From NCBI GenBank assembly GCA_938005475.1, contig CALLNY010000099.1, forward strand, positions 1 to 38,571: a DNA stretch of 38,571 bases. Direction: 5' to 3'. Of this stretch, positions 1-6,780 are shown piece after piece. The notes under the pieces were generated by a model, which saw only the letters and a list, made by a program, of their open reading frames with translations, did no database searches and was not told the DNA's origin. This stretch comes from an uncultured Bacteroidia bacterium. Lineage in GTDB: Bacteria > Bacteroidota > Bacteroidia > J057 > CALLMJ01. A program made the translations under genes and the position numbers. How positions within the stretch are numbered: the first letter of the stretch is position 1; each line of letters opens with the position of its first letter.

Positions 1-607
1 AGCCTGTGTTATCTTCGTAGGCAGAAAAAAATAGTTTTCCATTACATATCACAAAATTATTTGGAAAACTACCATTTACTCCCGGATTTATATCTTTAAC
101 TATTACAGTGCCTGCGGTAGTCCCATCAGTTTTCCATAATTCTGTTCCTTCATTATTCGAAGTAGCGTTAAAATACAGTTCATTGTTAAAAATGAAAAAT
201 TGAGAGGGATAAGAACCCGAGTTGGGAATAGTATCAATATCTTTGAGTAAATAAGTACCCGCAGTAGTGCCATCGCTGACCCATAATTCATAACCATGAG
301 TACCGTCATCTACGGTAAAAAATAACTTATTCTGAAATACAATTTGGTCAACATACCCAGAATTACACCCAGAACTTCCCGGATTAATATCCTTAACAAG
401 CATTGTACTTTGAGTAAGAGAATCGTAAGCCCATAATTCATTTCCGTAATTTTGGGTGTTTGCCCAAAAAATTACTTTGTTGTTCAAATAAACCATTAAG
501 AACGGATTGGACTCCCCATTCGGTTCTACATCAAATTCTTGGAAATTTTGCGAAAATCCATTCAATGAAAGAAGCAAGCAAAAAATGAAAAAATGATTTT
601 TCTTCAT
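1..607 (-). CDS. Secreted ELW/DGT-repeat protein, N-terminal part (cut by window edge)
   Basis: Reading leftwards from the ATG at 607-605 the frame stays open to base 1, giving about 202 residues with no stop, so the gene continues outside the window. It begins with a classical signal peptide (MKKNHFFIFCLLLSLNGFSQ). The mature part is made of repeats of roughly 45-55 residues with the signature ELW-x2-DGT-x2-GT-x-LVKDI-N-x-G, seen as NELWAYDS, YELWVSDGTTAGTYLLKDI and TELWKTDGTTAGTVIVKDI. Such repeats occur in large secreted or surface proteins of Bacteroidota, often T9SS cargo and probably beta-propeller-like; their function is not established. A -7-like box lies at 642-649. The C-terminus, where a sorting tail would be, is not visible. 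Export and the repeats are certain; the role is unknown. Confidence 0.85.
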   Translation of the reverse strand, partial: MKKNHFFIFCLLLSLNGFSQNFQEFDVEPNGESNPFLMVYLNNKVIFWANTQNYGNELWAYDSLTQSTMLVKDINPGSSGCNSGYVDQIVFQNKLFFTVDDGTHGYELWVSDGTTAGTYLLKDIDTIPNSGSYPSQFFIFNNELYFNATSNNEGTELWKTDGTTAGTVIVKDINPGVNGSFPNNFVICNGKLFFSAYEDNTG

Positions 608-641
608 AATAAGAATTGGTTATATGATTTTTTATTTATTG

Positions 642-649
642 CAAAGATA
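642..649 (-). promoter_or_regulatory. Putative -7 box for the ELW-repeat gene
   Basis: On the minus strand this reads TATCTTTG, an exact match to the Bacteroidota -7 consensus TAnnTTTG, 34 nt upstream of the start codon at 607. No TTTG-like -33 element is evident at the usual spacing. Confidence 0.5.
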
Positions 650-689
650 AAAAACTTTTTTATTGCTATAACACATTAAAAAATTTTTT

Positions 690-695
690 TATAAT
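690..695 (+). promoter_or_regulatory. Possible TATAAT-like promoter element ahead of the viperin operon
   Basis: The AT-rich stretch between the divergent ELW-repeat gene and the 111-aa gene has no TAnnTTTG on the plus strand. It does contain TATAAT, about 50 nt before the start at 747, with TTGCTA 21 nt further upstream (663-668), which is longer than normal sigma-70 spacing. In DNA this AT-rich the match may be chance. Confidence 0.2.
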
Positions 696-746
696 GAAAC
701 TTTTAACCTCAAATATCGTAAAAATGAGAAAAAACTATGAAATCAA

Positions 747-1082
747 ATGGCAAAATATGTCAAACAAAAAATTTATCAATTTTGTAAAACTAAACATTTC
801 TATAAAAGCGCTTTTGAAAGAGCGATTCATGACGAATTACTTGAATGGGTTTTAAGGTTTTACCAAGACCAAAACAAGAAAAAAGTGGTTGCGGTATTTC
901 CAAAAAGTTTTCTTGAAAAACATAATCTAGAAAATAAAGGGCATTTAGTAATTATCATTAAATTTAACAAATTACTTATAACTACGTATTGGTGTGAAGA
1001 TGTTTCAAAATTAAAAACCCGAAAAGAACATGTCGTAAAATTTCCTGAAAACAAAAAAATAAATCAATATACAACACTATGA
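747..1082 (+). CDS. Unknown 111-aa protein coupled to viperin
   Basis: I do not recognise this protein with confidence. It is basic, predicted alpha+beta and soluble, with no signal peptide or membrane segment. Its order of elements is a helix with SAFERAIHDELLEW (about residues 21-34), a strand KVVAVFPKSF (46-55), HNLENKG (59-65), then LVIIIKFNKLLITTYW (67-82) and a Lys-rich tail. The 'helix, then strands ending in a hydrophobic TxYW' layout recalls small RelE/DUF4258-type proteins, but the similarity is weak and no catalytic set is evident. A stop at 738-740 in the same frame makes ATG 747 the first possible start; ATGs at 724 and 737 are in other frames. Its TGA overlaps the next ATG (ATGA at 1079-1082), so it is translationally coupled to the viperin gene. 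A real gene with a linked role is likely; its function is unknown. Confidence 0.7.
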   Translation: MAKYVKQKIYQFCKTKHFYKSAFERAIHDELLEWVLRFYQDQNKKKVVAVFPKSFLEKHNLENKGHLVIIIKFNKLLITTYWCEDVSKLKTRKEHVVKFPENKKINQYTTL

Positions 1083-1927
1083 AAACACATAAGATTATGA
1101 AAACAAAACTTTCTCAAACGATTAATTTTCATTTGACAAAAGCTTGTAACTTTCATTGTAGTTTTTGTTTTACAATGTTTGATGATATAGAAAAAGGATT
1201 AAATAAAAGTCAACATTTAACTATTATTAAGATGATAGCGGAAAGTGAATATTTTGATAAAATCAACTTTACAGGTAGAGAACCAACACTTATAAAGTAT
1301 CTACCCGAGTTAATTGAGTATGCGCAAAAATTAGGACTAAAAACGGGGATGATTACCAATAGTTGGCTGTTAACCTCTGATTATTTAATGCAACTTATTC
1401 CCTACTTGAATACGCTGATAATCAGTATTGATAGCTTCTTTCATGAAACCAATCTTATTATTGGAAGGGAATGTAGACAACAAACTTTATCTTTTGAACA
1501 CTACCTTCGTATTGCCAATTTCTGCCATGAACATGGTATAACCTTAAAAATCAATACTGTTGCTAATAATTTTAATCAAAAAGAAGTTCTTACAGATTAC
1601 ATAAATCAATTAAGTCCTAAACGTTGGAAGATTCAAAGAGTGACTAAAATTGAAGGACAAAACGCTAAAACCTTTTCTGAATTTGAAATTTCTGATGATG
1701 TGTTTTACGAATTTGTTCAAAGAAACCGACAGTCATTGAAAAAAGAAATCAAATTTTCTGTTTATGATTACGATAAAGTAAAAAATGCCTACCTTCTAAT
1801 GGACCCGCTCGGTAGATTGTACACAGACTGCTTAGGAACCCACGTTTATACTTCAAGTGTATTAGAAATCGGATTAAATAAGGCTTATGAACTACTTAAA
1901 GGATTTGTTAACAATCTTTCATGGTAA
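1079..1927 (+). CDS. Prokaryotic viperin (pVip), radical-SAM antiviral ddhNTP synthase
   Basis: Viperins use SAM and a [4Fe-4S] cluster to dehydrate a nucleoside triphosphate to its 3'-deoxy-3',4'-didehydro form, a chain terminator for viral polymerases; bacterial and archaeal pVips act as anti-phage proteins. The radical-SAM motif CX3CX2C is C23-NFH-C27-SF-C30. Matches specific to viperin, compared with my memory of human RSAD2, are SIDSF and NLIIGR (116-130; human SCDSF, NVLIGR), LKINTVANNFN (156-166; KINSVINRFN), NQLSPKRWKIQ (176-186; ALNPVRWKVF), IEGQN (191-195) and AYLLMDPLGR (237-246; SYLILDEYMR). At 282 aa it lacks the animal N-terminal amphipathic helix, as expected. Oddities are GREP (66-69) in place of GGEP, TNSW (93-96) where SNG/TNG is usual, and a short C-terminus ending ...NNLSW without an obvious RGGxYxW-like segment. 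It overlaps the upstream 111-aa gene by 4 nt. No nucleotide kinase is adjacent. Family call firm; catalytic competence uncertain. Confidence 0.9.
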   Translation: MKTHKIMKTKLSQTINFHLTKACNFHCSFCFTMFDDIEKGLNKSQHLTIIKMIAESEYFDKINFTGREPTLIKYLPELIEYAQKLGLKTGMITNSWLLTSDYLMQLIPYLNTLIISIDSFFHETNLIIGRECRQQTLSFEHYLRIANFCHEHGITLKINTVANNFNQKEVLTDYINQLSPKRWKIQRVTKIEGQNAKTFSEFEISDDVFYEFVQRNRQSLKKEIKFSVYDYDKVKNAYLLMDPLGRLYTDCLGTHVYTSSVLEIGLNKAYELLKGFVNNLSW

Positions 1928-1990
1928 GTATGAATAGAGAGTAAAATTTCTTAAAGTACGTTTTCATGAACTAAAAATTACATATCGCCA

Positions 1991-4396
1991 TCAAAATATA
2001 CTTATTATACGAATAGACCAGGGGGTGTATCCTTTTAAGAAATCGTAATTACCGTAAACTCTATAAAAAAATCCCACACCTAAAAATCGTAAGGTACTAA
2101 TTTGTTTAGCAATTTTTTCAGGGAATAAATTAAAAATAGCAAGACCTGCTTCGGCATAACCATTATTTAAAAAGTAGGTTTCATATTCAGGAGGAAGGAT
2201 ATTTATATTTGTTTTAGCGTAATAACCTTGCCCAATCAATACCAAATCTGGCGAATATTTTTTAGAAGGGAAATTGGGATTATTTAGAGCATGTTTGAGT
2301 TCTAAATAAAATTGTTGTTTAGCTGTAAAGATATAAAAGGGTAGTGTATTAAAAGTATGATTATCAGAGACAAAAGCAGGTTTTCCCATAGTTCTCAAAA
2401 CCATAGTTCTACTTAAATGATGGTTATCAAAAATTTGAGAAGCAGTAAGCCATAAATGTAATATACCTACTTTGTGGAAGTTCATTTTATGTTGGTATCC
2501 TAGTAACCAAGTTTGATACTGATTTTGCGCGTCTAAGAAAGGGATAGCTTTTCTATACTCTGCCCAAAATAGGGGTCCTTTATTTTCCTGAATGAACAAT
2601 TTTCCGTTGTAGCGAGTCAATTTTTCTAAGGGAGCATAACGCAATCGGAGAGCGGCTTCTGCAAAATTGGTTTTATCATTTGAGAAAGAGGGTTGGGATT
2701 GTTCATAAATTGCTTTACCTTCTAAATTTAAGTTATTAACAATAGGGAAAAAAATGCTTGCAGAATAATGTTGATAGTATTCCCAATTTTTAATATAGAA
2801 ATCACGGATATTCCAACTGAAAGTATTGTGTTGGTAAAGCCATTGAGCGTTTTTTAGTTCATATCGTAAAGCGGAACCTAGTTCTCTGATACTGAACTCG
2901 TAGTTTAGATGTAACCGAAATTCTTTATTTTTGAGAGGATAAATTTGGGTATATCCACCATATTTCCATCTTTTATCACCAAAACCAAAGCCTAACCAGC
3001 CTCCCAACGTAAAAGACTTGCTAATTTTTTCATTGGTTTGTAACCCTATACCTAAATGTGATTTTTCTATCCAATTATAATTAAAAAGCCGTTTTAAATC
3101 CACATCCCAATATTTTGTACCAATAAATCCTTGCTGTAACTTGTTAATTTGGCGTACGACCGAAACTAATTTAGCTTTACTTCCGAGACTATCAATTTTA
3201 ATATAAGTATTTTGCTCTTTGTTGGTGAGGGGTTGTAGGCGATGCTCTTCTAAAACTTTATCTGTTAATTGTGCAGCGCTTTCGTCTACTTCTAATTCTA
3301 TATTAGAAAAGTCTTTATTTCTGAATTCCGTATTCAGGTTTATATCCTTTAAAAAAGATTCTACATTGAGTATCAAGCGGCTCGATTGGGATTGTGTGGA
3401 ATCTGTTTTATTTTGAGCAGAACTGATATAAATATTCATCAGAATATTCGTATTTAACTGGTAAGGGAACCAAAAAGTATCATTGACTTGCTCATAAAGT
3501 TGTTGAATTTTGATATCTTTTACAAAAGTAAAATCTTCAGGGATATCCATATTAGCGATGATAGAAATCAATTGATAATACTTGGTATGAAATTTTAAAT
3601 TTCCTTTGAATCCTAATTTATTTTTTCGGGGATAAAATTCAATAGTGATAATGGAGTCTTGCCCCACGAATAGGGTATCTTTGATTTCATATTCATAATG
3701 ATTAAGTGCTGTACTCGCAATAGGTGATAAATTTTCTACTCCTAAAACCTTAATCCAATTATCATAAAAAGATAAATCTTGTAAATTAGTAGGTGAGAAA
3801 GGAATAACCATTCCTGGTAAACCACTCATTTTGGAGGCTTTCACTATCTCATTACTCTTGTTAGGCTTTTTATATTTTCGTTCGGTTACCGTTTCCCATA
3901 GAAAAAAATCTGATTGAGAAAAAAAGTTCTGATACTCTTTTTGAATTCTTTCTTGATTTTCAGGGTAACTTTTCATTTTATTATAAGAAGTATAAGAAAA
4001 TTGCTCTAAATTCATGGGATTATTCCTTTTTGCATTTTGTTGAATTAATCGTATATAGCGGTAAGCTGGATTATCCTTTGAAGTTATGGTAATACCTTTG
4101 ATTTCTATTGGTTTTTCCACTAAAAGAATTTGCTGTAAAGATTGTAGTTCTACTGCTTTAATTGTTTGTGTTTCATAACCTATATAGGAAATTTTTATTA
4201 GGTCTTGGGGTTCTGCATCTATCTTAAAAGAACCGTTCAAGTCCGATAATACAGCAATATTTTTACTGATATTTTGAATACTTCCAAAGGGTAGTGGTTC
4301 GAAGGTTTTGGAGTCTAGAAGCTTTCCTTGAATGATTTGGGCATGAAGGCTTGTAACAATAATTTGAAGTAAGAGGAACAGGAATATTTTTTTCAT
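1991..4396 (-). CDS. DUF5686 / carboxypeptidase-regulatory-like outer-membrane protein
   Basis: About 801 aa. I place the start at ATG 4396 (MKKIFLFLLLQIIVTSLHAQ, a clean signal peptide). An in-frame TTG at 4414 would put six residues ahead of the signal and lies upstream of the promoter box. After the signal comes a CarboxypepD_reg-like beta-sandwich (about 25-115: IIQGKLLDSKTFEPLPFGSI, then GSFKI and ISYIGYET), as found at the N-terminus of many Bacteroidota outer-membrane proteins. This is followed by the long DUF5686 region (PAYRYIRLIQQNAKRNNP onward), rich in alternating aromatic strands in its C-terminal half, consistent with a beta-barrel. Its function is unknown. It is convergent with the viperin gene, 63 nt apart with no clear terminator. 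No T9SS tail is present; it ends in an aromatic-rich strand, as barrel proteins do. Confidence 0.85.
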   Translation of the reverse strand: MKKIFLFLLLQIIVTSLHAQIIQGKLLDSKTFEPLPFGSIQNISKNIAVLSDLNGSFKIDAEPQDLIKISYIGYETQTIKAVELQSLQQILLVEKPIEIKGITITSKDNPAYRYIRLIQQNAKRNNPMNLEQFSYTSYNKMKSYPENQERIQKEYQNFFSQSDFFLWETVTERKYKKPNKSNEIVKASKMSGLPGMVIPFSPTNLQDLSFYDNWIKVLGVENLSPIASTALNHYEYEIKDTLFVGQDSIITIEFYPRKNKLGFKGNLKFHTKYYQLISIIANMDIPEDFTFVKDIKIQQLYEQVNDTFWFPYQLNTNILMNIYISSAQNKTDSTQSQSSRLILNVESFLKDINLNTEFRNKDFSNIELEVDESAAQLTDKVLEEHRLQPLTNKEQNTYIKIDSLGSKAKLVSVVRQINKLQQGFIGTKYWDVDLKRLFNYNWIEKSHLGIGLQTNEKISKSFTLGGWLGFGFGDKRWKYGGYTQIYPLKNKEFRLHLNYEFSIRELGSALRYELKNAQWLYQHNTFSWNIRDFYIKNWEYYQHYSASIFFPIVNNLNLEGKAIYEQSQPSFSNDKTNFAEAALRLRYAPLEKLTRYNGKLFIQENKGPLFWAEYRKAIPFLDAQNQYQTWLLGYQHKMNFHKVGILHLWLTASQIFDNHHLSRTMVLRTMGKPAFVSDNHTFNTLPFYIFTAKQQFYLELKHALNNPNFPSKKYSPDLVLIGQGYYAKTNINILPPEYETYFLNNGYAEAGLAIFNLFPEKIAKQISTLRFLGVGFFYRVYGNYDFLKGYTPWSIRIISIF

Positions 4397-4400
4397 AAAA

Positions 4401-4408
4401 CAAAGATA
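4401..4408 (-). promoter_or_regulatory. -7 box 4 nt from the start of the DUF5686 gene
   Basis: The minus strand reads TATCTTTG, an exact TAnnTTTG. Only four bases (4397-4400) separate it from the ATG at 4396, so transcription from this box would begin at or near the start codon. No clear -33 TTTG was found. Confidence 0.5.
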
Positions 4409-4436
4409 AAGCAAAATTTTAAATTAAGATAACTTT

Positions 4437-5393
4437 TTAGGGTGAAAATAATCTATGAGCCCATGCGGCGGCTTCCATAAGCCATGCTATGCCTAAGTGG
4501 ATTGCTATGCCTCCCCAGATACTATCTGTTTTGTAAGATAGTACTCCTAGAATAATTGCCCCAAAAAATGAGCCTATCGTCTCTCCAACAGGTTTCTCAA
4601 AATGAATAAAAACATAAACTGTTGCCATAGCAAAAATAACACTACTTCCCACATGCCGTAGTAAAGCAAAAATAATAAACCCCCTAAAAAATAGTTCAAT
4701 AAAGATGAAATCTATACCATAACACAACTCAAAAATCGCTACTGTCAGCCAGTTGTTCCAGCCTAAATATTCTTCTGCTTCGCTATATTCAGGTAAGTAC
4801 CTTGGGTATTGTTTCAGGAAGTCCTCTGTAAAAGATGCTCCAATCACCAACGGAATCATTACTATGAACATCCAAAAATATAATGATAAATTTTGTTTTT
4901 GTTGGGGAAATAAGCCATAAAAACTTGGGCTATTTTGTGTATCATTAAGTTTCCAGTAACCATAAATAATTGGCATAATTAAAATAGGCTTCATCGTATT
5001 ATTTAGGCACTTCAAAAGAAAATATTGTACTTCATCACGCACATTTTCATAAATCCAAAAACGATAAAAGAAATCAAAGTTTACATAAATGGTAAAAATA
5101 ACCAGTAAAACGCAACTGATTTTCCAAAAAGATTTTTGGGATAAGATTTTTTTTTCGGGGTAATAAAGATGGTAAATCAGGAAAGTAGAGAACCATGCAA
5201 ATCCGTAAAACAAAAAATAAAATAAGAAATGCCATCCTTGGTGTACTTCAGGGTTATGGATATAGTTACTTTCAAAATGAAAGTAGTAATTGATAAAAAT
5301 ACATAAAGCGTTCCATAGAAATAGGGATAAAAGAAAGTTGTTTTTAGGGTGTTCTTGGTAAAAATCTTGGAGAAAGTGAATAATTTTGATCAT
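4437..5393 (-). CDS. CPBP-family membrane protein (Abi-like/CAAX protease fold), variant active site
   Basis: 318 aa with about eight hydrophobic segments. The C-terminal third carries the CPBP intramembrane-protease pattern: FIELFFRG (231-238) for motif 1, VFIHFEKP (261-268) for motif 2 with H264, and IAIHLGIAW (297-305) for motif 3 with H299. Normal motif 1 is EExxxR; here the first Glu is Ile232, leaving E233 and R237. Family members cleave prenylated proteins or peptides in the membrane or have scaffold roles; no substrate can be named. Its ATG overlaps the TGA of the upstream 207-aa gene (4 nt), so the two are co-translated. CPBP family likely; whether it is a protease is open because of the missing Glu. 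Confidence 0.75.
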   Translation of the reverse strand: MIKIIHFLQDFYQEHPKNNFLLSLFLWNALCIFINYYFHFESNYIHNPEVHQGWHFLFYFLFYGFAWFSTFLIYHLYYPEKKILSQKSFWKISCVLLVIFTIYVNFDFFYRFWIYENVRDEVQYFLLKCLNNTMKPILIMPIIYGYWKLNDTQNSPSFYGLFPQQKQNLSLYFWMFIVMIPLVIGASFTEDFLKQYPRYLPEYSEAEEYLGWNNWLTVAIFELCYGIDFIFIELFFRGFIIFALLRHVGSSVIFAMATVYVFIHFEKPVGETIGSFFGAIILGVLSYKTDSIWGGIAIHLGIAWLMEAAAWAHRLFSP

Positions 5394-6013
5394 TTTTTAT
5401 TTTTCTTTTTTTTGATGATGGAAATTCTAATCTTAAACCAACCTTTGTTGGGGTCTTTAAGTTTTTGTTTGTAATATTTTCTTTGGAGGAAGGTTCCCCC
5501 TAAACGGAACTCTACCATTGGTAAAAAATGATTTAAGATTTGTTTATTGGGAGCGGGTTGTATTGGGAATCGCGATAAAGTTTCTTTGGCGTACATAGCC
5601 CCTAAACCAAATTCTGCGTAAACAGTTCGTAAATAATTCAGAGGTACTCTTGTACAGAAAGTAAGCATATAGAGTTTGAGGTCTGTACGGGGTTTATTCA
5701 GGCTTCGGTTTCGTAAATCAGAAAGCAAATAATCATCTAAAAAATAGAAATTTGCGTAGATAGGTCTATCATTACGAATTTTTCCGTTGTAATTAAATAG
5801 TTTTTGGGATAAACCTACTCCCCAATAAAAAGGACCTGGCGCTAAACGCAAGGTGGTATTATGTTTATGAAAATCTAAACTCGGGAAACCAAAGGTATGT
5901 AGCCCACCTGCACCAATGGATGCTCCTATTTTAAGGCGCTTAGGTTCTAATATTTGGGAATAACCATTAACAATAAAAATCGTTATAAAAAAAAATAGAA
6001 TAATTTTTCTCAA
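5390..6013 (-). CDS. Exported beta-rich protein, probable outer-membrane barrel, unknown
   Basis: 207 aa starting with a signal peptide (MRKIILFFFITIFIVNGYSQ). The mature part alternates short amphipathic strands with glycines and aromatics (KIGASIGAGGLHTFGF, YAEFGLGAMYA, PMVEFRLGGTF), as in small outer-membrane beta-barrels of the PorT/OmpA-like type of Bacteroidota. I do not recognise a named family. It ends in a strongly basic run (KKKKNKK). It is the first gene of a two-gene unit: its stop overlaps the start of the CPBP membrane protein, which suggests a shared process. A promoter box lies at 6027-6034. Confidence 0.7.
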   Translation of the reverse strand: MRKIILFFFITIFIVNGYSQILEPKRLKIGASIGAGGLHTFGFPSLDFHKHNTTLRLAPGPFYWGVGLSQKLFNYNGKIRNDRPIYANFYFLDDYLLSDLRNRSLNKPRTDLKLYMLTFCTRVPLNYLRTVYAEFGLGAMYAKETLSRFPIQPAPNKQILNHFLPMVEFRLGGTFLQRKYYKQKLKDPNKGWFKIRISIIKKKKNKK

Positions 6014-6026
6014 ATCCTAATTGGGG

Positions 6027-6034
6027 CAAATATA
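6027..6034 (-). promoter_or_regulatory. -7 box for the barrel-like/CPBP unit
   Basis: The minus strand reads TATATTTG (TAnnTTTG), 13 nt ahead of the ATG at 6013, inside the 68-nt gap after yggS. It implies separate transcription from trxB-yggS and a leader of only a few bases. Confidence 0.5.
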
Positions 6035-6081
6035 AAAAGAAAATTGGTAAGATTAGAAAAAATTCAATAGGTTAATAGTAA

Positions 6082-6768
6082 TCAAAGTTTTATATTGCGT
6101 TCTCCAAAGATGGCTGTTCCGATACGCACCATTGTACTACCTACCTGTATGGCTTCTTCATAATCCCCAGACATTCCGATACTTAATTCTTGCATTTGAA
6201 TTTGTTCGTTTTCTTTCTTTTTACAAGATTCAAAAAATTCTTTTAAATGTTTAAATTGATTTAGTATAACACTTTTATTATCAGTATTTTCTGCTATTGC
6301 CATAAGCCCTTGTATTTTTATGTTAGGGTACTTTGTAATATTTTCAAGTAATTGAAGAGCTTCATTAAAAGAGCAACCATTTTTTTGAGGTTCATCAGAG
6401 ATATTGATTTGAATGAGAATCGGGATTAAGCGATGGTGTTTTAGAGCTTGTTTTTGAATTTCCGTTAGTAATTTTTCAGAATCTACGGAATGAATTAGAT
6501 GCACAAAAGAAGCAATGTATTTTACTTTATTAGTTTGGAGATTACCAATTAAGTGCCAACGGATATCATGAGGTAACAGTGGTACTTTTTGAATAAGTTC
6601 TTGGACACGATTTTCGCCGAAGTCTCTTTGCCCTGCATGATATGCTTCTAAGATAGCTTCAATAGGTTGATTTTTACTTACAGCAATAATTTGGGGAGGC
6701 TTAACTTGATATTTTTGAGATATTTGAAGGATTTTGTTTTGGAGGTTTTGTAGATTTTGTTTTACCAT
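6082..6768 (-). CDS. yggS: YggS/PLPBP-family pyridoxal-phosphate homeostasis protein
   Basis: 228 aa, the normal length of this single-domain PLP-binding TIM-barrel family (E. coli YggS, human PLPBP). These proteins bind PLP without known catalysis and influence vitamin B6 and amino-acid pools. Visible signatures are IIAVSKNQP with the PLP lysine K32, FGENRVQE, DIRWHLIGNLQTNK, HSVDS, ILIQINISDEPQKNGC, GLMAIAE, LSIGMSGDYEEAI and VRIGTAIFG, which together cover the whole barrel. It lies 12 nt downstream of trxB on the same strand and is probably co-transcribed with it. No membrane or signal segments. Confidence 0.92.
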   Translation of the reverse strand: MVKQNLQNLQNKILQISQKYQVKPPQIIAVSKNQPIEAILEAYHAGQRDFGENRVQELIQKVPLLPHDIRWHLIGNLQTNKVKYIASFVHLIHSVDSEKLLTEIQKQALKHHRLIPILIQINISDEPQKNGCSFNEALQLLENITKYPNIKIQGLMAIAENTDNKSVILNQFKHLKEFFESCKKKENEQIQMQELSIGMSGDYEEAIQVGSTMVRIGTAIFGERNIKL

Positions 6769-6780
6769 GAAGAGATGAGG

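Noticed and set aside
103-309. Open frame of 68 codons on the minus strand
   Set aside because: It is a shadow of the ELW-repeat coding frame, which has a signal peptide and clear repeats in another frame.
724-850. ATG at 724 as start of an alternative upstream gene or leader peptide
   Set aside because: It is in a different frame from 747, runs about 40 codons and overlaps the 111-aa gene with no sign of selection.
1079-1927. Generic radical-SAM (MoaA-like or SPASM) annotation
   Set aside because: Several long viperin-specific segments line up in the right order, which MoaA and SPASM proteins do not share.
4437-5393. Abi-type phage-abortive system made from the CPBP protein
   Set aside because: The fold is used for many roles, the context is envelope genes, and nothing here points to phage defence.
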